NCBI GenBank assembly: GCA_026182355.1
Contig: JAPFBL010000068.1
Span: 10,701,001 to 10,765,000 of the forward strand
DNA length: 64,000 nucleotides
Direction: 5' to 3'
Origin: Hermatobates lingyangjiaoensis
Lineage: Eukaryota; Arthropoda; Insecta; Hemiptera; Hermatobatidae
A model generated the notes under the pieces. That model saw only the letters and a program-made list of their open reading frames with translations. It searched no databases and had not been told where the DNA came from. A program made the position numbers and the translations under genes. Below, piece after piece: positions 11,776 to 23,447 of the stretch (within the stretch, counting starts at the first letter, position 1; each line of letters opens with the position of its first letter).

Positions 11776-12326
11776 CATTTTGATTTTAAGTGTTTATATT
11801 CAATTTTTGAAAAGATCCCTGATTCCAACACCCGAGTCACCTTGAGGTCTTCTGAAGAGGCACATAACAGTCTTCTAGGTGCTAGAATAACTCTTGGATT
11901 AAGTTTGTTTACTTTGTTTATTATTTTTTATTTCCATTTTAAATTATTATTTATCTCTATTATTTCGCTCTTTAATTGTAGTTTCTGATTTGTTATCCTT
12001 CTAATTTTTGTTATTTTTTCTTACATGCTTTATTTACTTTACTTTATGTGCTTTAATTTGATATTAGTTGCTTAATTTTTTGTTTCTTACCCTTCCTGGG
12101 TATGTCGACAGCACTTTTACTGCCACTATGACTAAGGGATTGGTCAGTGTGATTTTGTTCTCAAGTCAATCACATCTCCTCTCCGGGTGACGATGATTAG
12201 TCTAATTATAAAGTGAGATTCTGCAGTGTTTTCAAAGCGTTTTCTCTTTGTGTTATAAAATAAAACATGTGCTAGATAACCCGTAAAATGACAAGCTTCT
12301 ACGAACTAAATAAATAAAATAGATCA
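11776..12326. other. No gene recognised
   Basis: AT-rich sequence with a T-rich stretch at 11,900-12,090. Around 12,090-12,250 composition is balanced (CTCCTCTCCGGGTGACGATG) and might be a diverged PLE tail, but no ribozyme core can be demonstrated. Confidence 0.3.
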
Positions 12327-12430
12327 CAAATAAACAAAAACTCACTACAATATTAAGAACTCTTTGTTATCACGATGAAATATAGTAGCGAGTTCTTGTG
12401 GTCTCTTTTATGTTTGTTCATCTGTGAATT
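12327..12430. mobile_element. Foldback with family D tail
   Basis: The right part, GAAATATAGTAGCGAGTTC then GTCTCTTTTATG, matches the sequence downstream of the family D hammerheads. The left part (CAAATAAACAAAAACTC...CAATATT) is its approximate inverse. The catalytic core between them is gone (only CACGATGAAA remains). Confidence 0.5.
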
Positions 12431-14390
12431 TATTATGTATAAGTCGTATATGTATACATTATGCTTTTCTTAATGTTTTGAAGAGGTAAGCATTTCTTTT
12501 TCTCGTACCTACGTCTAAATTTGTAACATTTATAATCAATGAAATACACAAATTATCGTTAATATGAAGATGGAGGTAATTTTGGCAGCTATTTTAGTTT
12601 GTCACTATATCGTAATGTTTTAAGTTTCATCCAGTTACTTATAAAATTTTAAGCAAAGAATTATTATATTGACCGCTACCATTTGTTTCATAAAATATTA
12701 TTGTAGGAGATGAATATATATATATACATTATTAAAAATTAGGCCATATTTAGCTGAAACTTGCTTTTTCATAAGTTTCTGGAGTTTCCGGAATAACGAT
12801 CTTGTTACTGTATCCACACAATATAGTAAGTTACCAATCGACATGCTAAATGAACACATGTTTCTGCTGTCTTCAGCCATTATCAAGAAATGAATGCTTT
12901 TTGAAGTTTAAAGCTTATATAAGAAAGGTAGAATGTGTTACTGGGGTTGGGGGGGATTAAAGTTGTTTTTCTAATCGGTGAGGGTTGAGTGACCTAGGGC
13001 GTCGTTGCAGCTACCTGGGAGAGGCCCTAATTGACCCCAGATTTGTAGTTACCCGCCATGTGTCCTTAGCATTGTTGCTTTTGTTCCAATTCCAAGGTTC
13101 AGTGAGCTTAGAGAGTCAAGAGTTAGCCCAGAATTCCTTCATGGCTCTCTGAGAACCTATCTGGTCGTTCTCTTGGTGAACACCAGATGGTTAGTTACAG
13201 CACTGCTACTTCTACCTCTAGGTATTGATCAGTTGTGCAAACTATTTACGACAACAGATCAGTCCTCTGATCAGTTCTTAATAACCGAAACTTTTGAAAG
13301 ACCAAGAGCACGATGTCAAGCATCTTCGTAAGGGATGAAATATCAATCTGTAGATTCTATTATACTACTTTGAACCAAGTCACCAAAGTCATTTCAAAAA
13401 TTATTTGTTAAGAAAATAGAAAATGCCTTTAGTCTTAAAGGAATCATTCTGTGCTGCTTCTTGGAACTGAAGGACCCAATATATAGATATTTTAAGCTAA
13501 GAACTCTGAATGTATTACAACACTATTAAAACATATTATATATCACAAATCTTGAGAAGATTAATTAGTGTTAGTATAGGTTCTACCACAAATGAAATTA
13601 TGGCTAGAGACTACTCTCCGGGAGGCTGTTGTGGCTATTAGTTTCGGATAGTCTTCTGAATACTTTAAATAATTAAGGTTTCCTTTCGGTATACTTTAAA
13701 TATCAAGGATGTGTAGATGACCTTGGTATTATAAGAAGAGTGACGCCTGATGGTACAGCCTTTTAACATTTGACTCTCATACTCTCTTAATTGGCGAGAG
13801 ATAGTAAAAATATCTGGTATAAATCCAGCTAAAGCAGTTCTTATTCCTTTCTCAAGAAGAAAGAAAATAGACTGCTCCGACTTCTTTATTGAAAATACTA
13901 AACTAGAACTCTAAGGTACTCAAATATCATTGAATCTCAGAACTAGAAAGCCATGTAATGAACTTATTAGATACGGCTCTCAGTGTAATAACAATACTGA
14001 CCTATTAGATTATTCTAGATCAATGATGTGAATTGTGTTATAACTGATGTAATGAATAAAGTGAGAATAGAGCAATGAAATCATTAATTTGATTATCTGT
14101 GAGATTGATATTTCACTAGAGAGTCTGATAATATGCCCATGCTATAGACACATTGAAACAAAACCAAAACTAATAGATCAACGAGTTAGATCCTATGTGT
14201 TACAAACTTTTAGTGAAGTTGTGTGTAGGTCACTCCAGATTTGTGATAAGCCTATCAGTATCTAAGGTTACTAAGTCCATCTCAGTACCTGAAGAATACG
14301 AAATCTGAACAATTCAAAGAAGTAGGGTTTAATGGATCAAACCTAGGCCTCCGTAGCCGAGACAAGCAAACCTTCTAACATTTATACTGG

Positions 14391-14392
<2 letters not shown>
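12431..14392. other. No gene recognised
   Basis: This holds a short (TA)n at about 12,712-12,726 and a GC-richer part at 12,950-13,250 (GGGTTGGGGGGGATT, CCATGTGTCCTTAGC) without a stable frame. The remainder is AT-rich. A minus-strand frame at 12,698-12,886 ends in the TA tract and has no recognisable similarity. Confidence 0.35.

Positions 14393-14432
<40 letters not shown>
14393..14432. repeat. (TA)n microsatellite
   Basis: A long TA run directly left of foldback copy 2. Another (TA)n closes its right side at about 14,607-14,630. Confidence 0.9.
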
Positions 14433-14435
<3 letters not shown>

Positions 14436-14606
14436 ATTTCACGTAAACACGTGAAATAACAATCAATGATCAAACCACAATAAGAAAATGGGAAAACAAG
14501 ACTAAGACCTTTCAACCGTAACAAGCGGTCTTCGTCAGAGTCAAAAACCCAACTGGATATCTTAGTCTTGTTTTCCCATTTTCTTATTGTGGTTTGATCA
14601 TTGATT
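14433..14606. mobile_element. Foldback element, hammerhead family A (copy 2)
   Basis: The left arm runs from AGATTTCACGTAAACACG through GATCAAACCACAATAAG to the hammerhead and the AAAACCCAACTG segment. The right arm picks up at GGATATCTTAGTCTTG and runs to GGTTTGATCATTGAT. The right arm has lost its CTGATGA core and helix II, so the inversion junction lies inside the ribozyme. This copy supports a snap-back origin with a variable turning point. Confidence 0.8.
14500..14542 (-). ncRNA. Hammerhead ribozyme, family A
   Basis: Minus strand: GACT, CTGACGA, helix II ACCG/CGGT, GAAA, GGTCTT, AGTC. All invariant core residues are present. One change turns the helix III palindrome AGATCT into AGGTCT, so a dimeric helix III would contain two G-U pairs in place of A-U pairs. 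Confidence 0.78.
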
Positions 14607-15101
14607 TTATATATATATATATATATATATTAACACCAGACATGTAATTTAATATATGAATAATTACACTAAAAACTGAAATTGTTTCTTATTTAATTTT
14701 TAAAAAATGTGCTACATAGTTTGCCTTTGAGTGTTATATACATTACAGTGTAATTAAGTAGAGTTAAAAAAAGACAAGCAGAGTAGATGGTGTTTGGCAA
14801 GGTCTGGCTACTGACGAGGAGTCAAGGTCACTGCGCTAGACACCCAGGCACCAACCCTCCCACACAACTAACCTGCTCTGATGCGCGCCAATCCTCCTCA
14901 CTGGTCACTACACAGCATAACCTACCATTGCTTCTGAACCCAACAGCCTAAGCGTCATGTGTCATCAGTTCTCACATGAATCACATCAACTGAAAGTCTT
15001 TGGAGACATTAAACTTTTAATTAAACGATTGTCCTAACCAGAGCAATTCTACTTCTCCTTATATTCTTGCCTCACCTATCAATCACCCCATGTATATATA
15101 T
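14607..15101. other. (TA)n at left, then no gene recognised
   Basis: The (TA)n tract (about 14,607-14,630) borders foldback copy 2. A GC-richer patch at 14,790-14,950 (CACCCAGGCACCAACC, GATGCGCGCCAATCC) has no continuous reading frame. Confidence 0.4.
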
Positions 15102-15145
15102 GACGTTTAAACCACAATTTAAAAAGGAAAACAATGGAAATAAAT

Positions 15146-15180
15146 GCTCTGAGACTTTACAATTTATGTCATCAGAGAGC
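15146..15180 (-). ncRNA. Hammerhead-like motif, family B (decayed)
   Basis: Minus strand: helix I GCTCT...AGAGC (5 bp) and core CTGATGA are intact. The segment after helix II reads TGTAAAGTCTC where the right arm has TTGAAAGGCCTC, so the G of GAAA is lost. Confidence 0.65.
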
Positions 15181-15213
15181 AAACAATGTAAAAAATCAGT
15201 TTTTACTTTGTTT

Positions 15214-15248
15214 GCTCTCAGATGACTTGCATTGAAAGGCCTCAGAGC
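15214..15248 (+). ncRNA. Hammerhead-like motif, family B (core mutated)
   Basis: Helix I GCTCT/AGAGC is perfect. Helix III is the perfect palindrome AGGCCT with C at the cleavage position. The core reads CAGATGA in place of CTGATGA, a change at an invariant U. The two arms carry complementary defects: the left has the good core, the right the good GAAA and helix III. Confidence 0.68.
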
Positions 15249-15331
15249 ATTTATTTCTATTATTTTCCTTTTTCCATTGTGGTTTAAACTTCATTGATTG
15301 CATCACGTGTTTATTTATTGTTATTTTTCTG

Positions 15332-15336
<5 letters not shown>

Positions 15337-15363
<27 letters not shown>
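15337..15363. repeat. (TA)n microsatellite
   Basis: A TA tract between the family B foldback on its left and the family E foldback on its right. Confidence 0.9.
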
Positions 15364-15408
15364 CACTCAAAATTCGAAAAAACGATCCACACTGGACGCA
15401 AATCATCT

Positions 15409-15632
15409 CAAAAGCGAAGATAAGCAACACACAGAGAAAGAGATACTCTTACAAACTCAAATTTTCGGATGATTCGTCTTAAGGAGAAAAGAGAATGGGT
15501 GACCACGACGGTTTCCTGCCGTTGTGTTTTCGGCGTGCTTGGTCACCCAGTCTCTTTTCTCCTGAAGATGGATCATCCGAAAATTTGAGCTTGTATGTCT
15601 CTTTCTCTGTGTGTTGCTTTTCTTCGTTTTTG
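15409..15632. mobile_element. Foldback element, hammerhead family E
   Basis: Left arm AAGCGAAGATAAGCAACACA through GGGTGACCACG and right arm GTGCTTGGTCACCC through GTGTGTTGCTTTTCTTCG are inverted copies of about 100 bp each. The turn is near 15,515-15,530. The right arm has a good hammerhead; the left arm's core is mutated (CTTAAGA). (TA)n follows at about 15,636. Open frames on both strands here are products of the palindrome and are not genes. Confidence 0.8.
15557..15590 (+). ncRNA. Hammerhead ribozyme, family E
   Basis: Helix I CTC/GAG, core CTGAAGA (any base is allowed at the fifth position), one T, helix II GGA TCA TCC, GAAA, then ATTT and GAGC. The A of GAAA plus ATT gives the palindrome AATT as helix III, with T at the cleavage position. 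The unpaired T between core and helix II parallels the extra C in families C and D. Confidence 0.7.
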
Positions 15633-17399
15633 AACATATATATATATATCACTTGAAATTGCTCTTCTAAAGATTGCCTAGTCATTTGCAAGATATGTGT
15701 CGGTAACCAGTATTACCTTCATAACCTTATTGTCAATAACAAAATGAAAAAGGTTACAATCAAATTCAATTATTCAATTCTCTTTTGTCAACTGACTTTA
15801 AAGCAGTTAACAGTAATTACTAAGTATGTAAATAAATTTTAATGTATTTCATTGAAACAAAAATGTGTAGTAGTTGATTATCATTAAGTTGATTAGAGAC
15901 TTCATTATTTAGCTGTTTCCAACATAACAACTACTCGTTATTATGTGTAGTTAGAGCTATTTTAGCTATGCTTTTAGTATACATTTGGTATAATAAAATT
16001 GTATTATAGTGTATACATTTTTGAAAAACAAACGTTAACATGCAGAAATTTAAGATTTGTTTAGAGAAAAATGTTACCACTTAAATCTCCAAACAAACTT
16101 TGTTAAAATATCAAATTTTATAGACATTTGCATTACTGTGAAGTTATTTTAGATTTTCAAAAGAAATATTATATCTCTTACACTGATCAACGTTTTATTT
16201 ATAAAATACACAACAATATTCTATAGACATTTTGAAAATAAATAATGTGTTAATTATAATTAATTTATAGTAAAATTTTAAATGAGTTATAAGATAGAAA
16301 AGACATTTTCTTCGTTTATAGAGTGTGACTATATTTTGTCGGCAGTTGGAGTGATGTAACATACAACACAACTTAATTTGAGAATGTTTTTTAATTCCGG
16401 ATTTTTTTAAAAAAATGTTTAACTACCTTTTAAAAGAAATAATTTCACTAAGTACTTTTTGATGACTTACTGAATCATCAGATTGACTTCTTCCCTTTTT
16501 TTTCTCAGTGTTACAATCTACAAAATCTGATGTTTATTACTTAGGAAGAGAATGCAATCTCTTACATCCGCTTAGTGTCGAGGTTGCAATCCAATTAGAT
16601 TAATTCAACCAATTAATGCCACTGCTCGGTACATTCCTTTCTCGAAGGACGGACAACTACTAATTTGACTCTGCTTCAGAAACAGTCAGTTACCATGCAC
16701 CCCATGGCATTACTTATTCTTCGCAGAATATGGTGGAAACATTCATTGATTACGATGTATTTGCAATACTACACATACTATTACAAATGTGCAATCGTCG
16801 ATCTTTTTGTAACCCATAGTAAACTTGATAGAAATTATAAATCACAGCCTTCATGTATCCCGACTAATTTTAGTATTGATTATATTCTATTATTGATTAA
16901 TATTAAGCAAAAACCTAATATTGAGTGCAAATAACCTTTTGACATGATTGGTAGAATTTCGGTTTTGTCATTTCTCCTGCACCGTCAGAGTACAGCGTAA
17001 TTAGCGTAAAATTAGATGTAATTAGCGTCAAAACGGTTCATCCGTTTCTTTAGTACTAATTGTACTTTCTTTAGAGACGACCCAGTATTACAGGAGAACC
17101 TTCTGTGAGGGAGTTCTGGTAAAAACAAAACATCGCCCACAGTCATAGATCATTTCCTATGACTGGAAATGTAGCGTCAATCGCAAATAGAAAACCTGGA
17201 GTAGTCTATACTCAAATTCATTAACCAACGATTTAATTAACTGATTTATTTTAATGAAATATGGCCATTTTGCCAAATACTACAAAAGAACATACGTATA
17301 ACGGAGAAACAAAGGTAGGTATTAATAAGATTGGTAATATTAATTACAATATATTATATAAACATTTTACAATTAGATGATTTCAATTTACCTGGTTAG
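15633..17399. other. No gene recognised
   Basis: A short (TA)n at 15,636-15,649, then AT-rich unique sequence. An 89-codon plus frame at 16,665-16,934 has no recognisable similarity and no clear splice borders. Confidence 0.35.
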
Positions 17400-18310
17400 A
17401 TTAAATCCCCCCCGATGTGCCTTCACCTTGTCGTGGTGGGGGGGCTTAACACGCATGGATGGTTCTTTCATCATGGCGTGAACTAAGAGAGGCACAACTG
17501 GGCAGAGGGTTAACCTGGGTCAGCGTCCGAGGGTGGAAAGTCCGCTCGTTCGTTGGCTGACTTGGGTGGCCGTCCGCCCTTGTTAATCAGATATGGCTAA
17601 ATGCTATCTTTTTCAGGACTTCTCTTGCGGGGCTTGGTGTTCTTGAGGGGTCATCTTGGGCTGGCGTCCGCGGGCGAAAGTCTTCTCACTCACGCACTGG
17701 CTCGGGAGCTTGGACCCAAATTTCTCTTTTCTTCTTCCAGCTTACAACCAAATATCTTTTTAAAGACTTTTTTCGCCTCTCAGTGAAATCAGGAAACTCT
17801 GCTTATTTAGGCCTATGGCAGACTTAGGTTTGTCTCGTCGCCATGTGGTTATGGTCTGGATGCTTCTTCCTTCTCCACCTTATACCCTTTCTTGTAATAT
17901 CTGACTCCTTCCCTTACTTACCTATTCTTTCCGATATCCCAACTCCCTATTAACTGTTACTCTTGTTTTTTCCTTTTCATCTGTAATCTGTAATTCTGGG
18001 TGATGTCTTTCATCAAGTAACCATCCGTCTTATAGAGACCATCAGACTTGTGTTTATAACTGGACTCCGCGAGGTCCACCTTGAGCACTTCATGGGGACT
18101 GTCTCGTTTTTCTCATTTGTAAGGAAACGGTTGCTTTCTCGTGACATGGCAAAAGGGCTCCATGCTAAAAAACAACAAACTATTCTACTTTGCCATGGAA
18201 TGGTCAAAAAGCTAAGGAACAGGAATAAATCAGAACAGGTTAGATTAAACCAGATAGATGCACCTGGATTTAATAATTTAATTGCAATATCAACGGAGAA
18301 AATTAAAAGT
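17400..18310. other. GC-rich block, possible retroelement 5' region
   Basis: Abruptly GC-rich sequence begins with a CCCCCCCGATG stretch and GTCGTGGTGGGGGGGCTTA. It contains two related segments, CTGGGTCAGCGTCCGAGGG near 17,515 and CTGGCGTCCGCGGGCG near 17,660. It trails off near 18,310. A 64-codon minus frame and an 89-codon plus frame at 18,013-18,319 overlap each other and neither is recognisable. The composition shift and internal echo suggest the untranslated leader of a non-LTR retroelement, but no RT follows, so this is a guess. Confidence 0.25.
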
Positions 18311-20717
18311 TCTTTTTAAGAACAGAACATCTGACACACATCATTGATGGATCAAAGATAAATTAACTGAAATTATTGTTAATAATTACATCATTTTTTT
18401 ATTTCATTCTAAAAGATATGAATATTGCATTTTTTTTAAAGAATTCTCAAATATGAATTACTTTTATTTATGATTGACTATTCTACTGTTTTAAAAAGAT
18501 TTCAAGTTTACTCAATTCTTTATTTCAGAGTCCAGAGCTATCAATAGTTAAGGAAAACAAACAACCTACTTTCACAACAAGTGACTACAGGATAACTTGA
18601 CAGTCCACTTTCTTAAAGTAATATCGCTTCTGCAATAATACAAAATTCATAAAATTTGCCATGTTAATTCATAGTAAGTCTATAAAAAATCAAAATTTCA
18701 TTTTTCTAAAATGACTAGAAAAGGGAGTGGAAAAGTACCATTTTGGATATAACGAATGACGGAGTAGCTTTCTCGTCCTTCGATATTGGTGAAAATCAGT
18801 AGACTTCATTTCCTCACCAAGAACTATAGAATTATATGCCTGCCAAATTTTATTAAAATCTGTCAAACACTGCTACCTCCCAACCAGCTGTGGGCAGCCA
18901 AACAGCATAAAAGCAAAACCCGATTCACGAGACCTCTGAACGTTTAAAATTATCAAAATCAATTTTTGCATATACATTTCACTGTGCTTATCCCTTGAAT
19001 TCCTGACGGGCTGAAAATATATGATTTCTAGGAATTCAAGGAATACAAGTATGAAGAAATTTTGTTTTGAATGTATACAACTATAAAAAAATCAAAGCTA
19101 GCTAGTAATAATATTTCTAGTTTTACTTTTTTTTTTTAAAGAAATTAGTCAGTAAAATTAAACTTGGAATAGACAGCGATTAACATAAAAAAAGTAAATT
19201 ACAGTACTTTGTAGTGATTTCTTGTATTCTCATTAGAGAAAGCAAAGTAGCGTAGAATTAATGACAGTGGTCTAAGAGGAAAGTAGAAAAATCTATTTAT
19301 GCTTTGGTGAACAGCTGCAGGCAACAAAACGGTGTTCTTTCTGTCTTGAACAGAACTTTGTCTGTCATGTATTGTAATATGAGTTAAAACATAACTATAG
19401 AATTATGAAATGTCATTAAAAAAATATATATGGCTCATTAATAGTGAGCAGCTTGATAAACAAAAACTAGTTTTTTAACTCACCAACAATGGCAATCCTT
19501 ACTGCAAACGTAACTTTGTAAAACATTTATTTTAACCTAACTGCAACAGTCTAATTCTTAATATTGAAATATTTGTAAGAATATCTGGAGAAATTACATA
19601 GTAATTCTTTATAGGCACCCGTAAAGTCCTTTGTGGTTGTAACAGACAATTTGTTGTTAAGAGGGAATTCTACATCATTTCATTCTCTTGTTAATTAGAG
19701 CAGGGATGTTTTAGAAGTACATTTTTAAATACCCATCCAATCTATCACCCGTTACCCCCGAGAGAGGAGGGATGGAGGAAGTTAGAATAACTCTATTAAA
19801 GAGAAAGCGAGAGTGTTGTAAAGAGAGATATTTGAAGACTAAGAGCCAAGGCTAACCGGAGGCGAGGAAGCATTGGGATAGGAAAACATACAGAGAAAGA
19901 TCAAATAAGAGGGAGGCATTTCTACGGGAGGGGATACTATCTACTCAGAGAAGGGCGAATTTAAAATTCAACTCACCCTCGAAACTAGTTATAGTTAAGC
20001 TGAAATGGGGTAATTTATATTGTTTACACTGGACCGGTAACTATGACCTCCAAGATGGACAGTGTACACAATATTTTCTTACCTCTCATACGAAAAATGT
20101 AGGGTGATTTACTATGCTGATACGGAATATTCGACCCTAGGAGCAGAACTGATTAGTCTTTGCGTGTTCTTACTTTTCAAAATACACGGACCCACACACA
20201 AGTCACGTCACGAAAACTAATTGTGGTTATCTCAAAAAAGTGAAACATCGAAATTGAATATTTTTATACAAAAGGCTTGTTATGTAAATGTATAAGGTAT
20301 ATTAAATTCAACTCGCTCTTTGGGATACAGAATTAAAAAAAATGTTTATAACAAATATATAGAAGAAGTTAATAGTATCATAATAATTACCAAAAAATTA
20401 ATGTACAAGCAGGATTTATAAAACAGTAAGGTTATTAGCAAGTAATATGACGTTAACAAGCAAATATTTCTCGTCTCTGGAACACTGCACATGGTATTAT
20501 AATACAAAAAAATTATGAGTATTTTATTATATATACTTTACTGAATTCATTTATTGTTTTATATAAACTCATCATTCTGATTTTCTTTATGAAATAGTGT
20601 GTAATATTCTTTTATTATTACAAGAAGGAAGGGTTTTATTGTTTAAAATTGCACATGCCAAGTAATCTGATGGTACTATTTGACATAGAGATGCAGTATT
20701 GACTGTTATTTATGCAG
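18311..20717. other. No gene recognised
   Basis: AT-rich, with a purine-rich patch at 19,750-19,930 (GAGAGAGGAGGGATGG, GAGGGAGGCATTTC). No frame, repeat family or RNA gene is recognised. If the segment at 20,718 is an exon, this would be intron. Confidence 0.3.
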
Positions 20718-20865
20718 TATGAGAAAGCAAGGCGACGAGCGCGGCAGGAGGCCGTGCAGAGACGTCTGCTCGCTGTGGAAGGGGAGCTGACGCAACTCGG
20801 GACCCACTTGCCTAAGCACAAACACTTAATTGGTCCCAGAGTAGCCCCACGAGTGTTTCCCTTTT
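20718..20865 (+). CDS. Candidate internal or terminal exon of a coiled-coil protein
   Basis: After a plausible splice acceptor (TTATTTATGCAG) the frame reads YEKARRRARQEAVQRR, then LLAVEGELTQLG. It is strongly charged and predicted alpha-helical, with hydrophobic residues at heptad-like spacing (V, L, L, V, L, L). The segment is GC-rich with GC-rich third positions, unlike everything for many kilobases around it, which is typical of an exon under selection in an AT-rich intron. The frame stays open to 20,900. The donor is unclear: the best GT is in CCAGA|GTAGCC at about 20,840, or the frame may end at TAG near 20,900. I do not recognise the protein. The ATG shown by a simple ORF call lies inside the acceptor and is not a start. 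Confidence 0.45.
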
Positions 20866-20900
20866 GCCACCCAATACTTAGCAACAAGCTTGAGAATTAG

Positions 20901-21445
20901 CCAAGCATTTCGTTTAAAGACAACGGCATTGTTATTTTCTGTCTCATAACGTCAACCTTCGAACAACAAACCTATCCTATAAAGCATCTTTCCCACCATT
21001 ACTTGTTCTATGAATATGTGAAATAAACTCAGTTATATCATACCTACAATTATTGAAATTAAACCTATTTTAGGAGCAGCGCACCAGTTAGTATTAAGAA
21101 CAAACTAAGGTTTATTTTTGTATTTTCACTTTACTCATTCATTTTCCCTTCTTTATTTCGATCTTAATTGTCCTATTTAAACTCTTATTTTTCTTCTTTC
21201 TTTTTCTTTTTTAGGTTATTGTTTTTGTTGACCCCTCGTTCACGTTTTAACAATCGTGACGTGGCTGTACTGAGTGTCTCTCTGTAACGGTCTGTGAACA
21301 TCTTTCCTAATTTACCCTTCTGTGTTCTTCATTTCTCTGAAGATGGCATGTTTTCAGAATTATTGATGATAGTCATTGTTGTTTCCTTTCTGTGTTTCAA
21401 ACTTTTATGTTGTAGTTGTTGTAGTTTAAATGTTGTAGTTATACA
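20901..21445. other. No gene recognised
   Basis: AT-rich sequence, pyrimidine-rich at 21,120-21,220. Open frames on both strands around 21,294-21,577 overlap each other and a PLE-tail motif; none is recognisable. Confidence 0.35.
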
Positions 21446-21490
21446 CTTATATGATGACGACGTATGTCGAAATATTGAAGAGCGTTTGAC
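21446..21490 (+). ncRNA. Hammerhead-like motif, family D (decayed)
   Basis: It reads ATGATGA where the core should be CTGATGA, then C, helix II GAC GTAT GTC, GAAA, TATT. The core C is lost, so activity is unlikely. A TA-rich stretch follows (21,510-21,525). Confidence 0.45.
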
Positions 21491-22497
21491 AGTATTTTTC
21501 TTAGAATTAATTATATATACATATACTAAAAATTTAAATAGCATAACTTCAAAAGAACCAAATAATTGATAATTCACTTGTAAACCTATTTAGAATACTA
21601 GCTGAGGGATTACATTAGAATGAGTGTCGCAGGAAATGGCCTAAGTGTGCACCGGACTGATGACCCAAGGACCGAAGTGGCCAGTTCCCACTGGAGGTCA
21701 CATGCAAGCTTCCTTTAGCCCTGAATCTTACACTTCGAGAAAATCCTATTTAACCTGAACAGTTCTCAACCATAAGTGCATAACATCATGGCTTTATTTC
21801 ATATAATTAGCCGAGGTACTTTGTTTCTATTAGCTCAGGATCATTCATAAATGAAAATCGAAATCCGCGTGTCACTTTAACCATTATATTAAGCCAAGAA
21901 TCCAGTCCATTATCTGTTTATAATGTCTTTCAAGCTTGACATCATTTCTAATTTTAAATCGACCTCTTTCTTCTCACTCACTCCATCTACTTGCGCACGT
22001 TGAAGAGAACAGCTACATGAATCTGGCTAATTTAGAAGCTCCCAGTGAACGAAACGACTTTTCGCCTGGCAGTCACCCCTCGAGTCCAATGTCAAGGTGA
22101 CTGTTTTGGGAGCTCTTCTCAGCATCTTGCACCAACGCGTATTATAAATAACCATTATCTTGCAGCACTAACATCATTCCTTGAATTTAATATCTCAAGT
22201 GAGAGTTTATTTTCAACTTAGATTTATATTTACTAATAATTCTTCCCCTTAAAACTTAAAGAATACATTTAAACTGAAGTATTTATTTTGAGAAATAGAG
22301 TTATATGTTTGGAATTTTTTTGGTTTACTGAAATATTTAATTGTAATGATTTAGTTTTGTAATTAACCCTACTTCTTCAATTGTTCTAAAAAAAATTCAA
22401 AAAACTTTTTTTTTGGAATTGTTGTGTAGTTTATTCTTCAAATAATTTTTATTTTATCTTAGAATAAAAGAACCGGAAATATTCTTGATTGCATTAT
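21491..22497. other. No gene recognised
   Basis: Mixed composition. The patch 21,600-21,720 (GCACCGGACTGATGACCC, CCACTGGAGGTCACATGC) is balanced in GC but has no stable frame. Confidence 0.3.
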
Positions 22498-22556
22498 GTA
22501 CCATAGTATATACCATAATATACCATAGTATAATATAATATACCATAGTATATTGT
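22498..22556. repeat. Short tandem repeat, ACCATA(G/A)TATAT type
   Basis: At least three tandem echoes of ACCATAGTATA / ACCATAATATA within about 60 bp. Confidence 0.75.
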
Positions 22557-23447
22557 GAATTAGTTTTGTGAAAACAACAATGGTTAAGATAATATGAGTA
22601 TATACTTAAATAAGTGTATTATTTAAATAATACATTATACTCCATTAACTTACATATTAGTCATTATAGATTTGGGAAGCTTGTACATATTTGTGGTTCT
22701 AGAATATAAACAAACTGACATAAGATCCGAAATAGCTTGTAAAAAATGTTCATTCATATTTGTAACTTCATCAACAATTCCCGAAAATCGAATAAAGTTT
22801 TATTCATTTATATATGTTAAATGAAAAAAGACCTGTGCTAGTCTCCCCTTAAGAGAGGAATTCAAGCTTCTCTTAGATAATGTCAGAAATGGCCCCACCT
22901 TCTTCCATCACCTGGATAACCCGTGGAAACCGCACTCTAGGTCAAATATCCCTTTGAGTTCGTTTATTATGATCGCAACTGCATCGGAATCTTTTATATT
23001 TACTACCCTAAAGAAAGTTTAAGTTTGACCAAATCCCTAAAGAGAAAGAGTTCTCCTGACCATCAAGGCTTTACTAACAGGATTCTCATGGAGATCTGAA
23101 TATGAATCCTGGCAACCCAAAGTGCTCTCTAACTCCCATGTGAGGATTAGGCTCAACAATAACTCTATATCATTCTCGGTTTTTCTTTTCAAAAATAACT
23201 TTTTCTGAACAACTTTTCAGTATTGCCAATTCATAATTTTCTAGTAGTAACAGTTTATCATCAACATTTCATCAATATCAACAATATGAGAATGCTCCAT
23301 TTTATCAATAGTAACCCTCTCAAACAGCACTCAATTCAACGATATATGAACCATTCCACTCAACTATATATTCCATTTTATTCATTAATAACACTATCTC
23401 AAGAACACTGTTCTCAACAACGCTATATGAATGGACAATTTTTACTG
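22557..23447. other. No gene recognised
   Basis: AT-rich; overlapping short frames at 23,223-23,568 on both strands are unconvincing. One contains CATCAACA(A)T-type simple repeats. Confidence 0.35.

Larger units (their letters stand above)
15102..15291. mobile_element. Foldback element, hammerhead family B
   Basis: The arms are GTTTAAACCACAATTT... and ...CCATTGTGGTTTAAAC, with GGAAAACAATGG and AAATAAATGCTCTGAG mirrored between them. The loop lies around 15,190-15,205. Both arms carry a GCTCT/AGAGC-closed hammerhead motif pointing outward. The outer arm and ATTGATTGCATCACGTG tail resemble family A ends, so different ribozyme families share the same terminal architecture. A (TA)n tract follows at 15,337. 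Confidence 0.8.

Noticed and set aside
15294..15691. Overlapping 62- and 70-codon frames on opposite strands
   Set aside because: Both lie in the family E palindrome and its TA flanks, so mirrored frames are expected.
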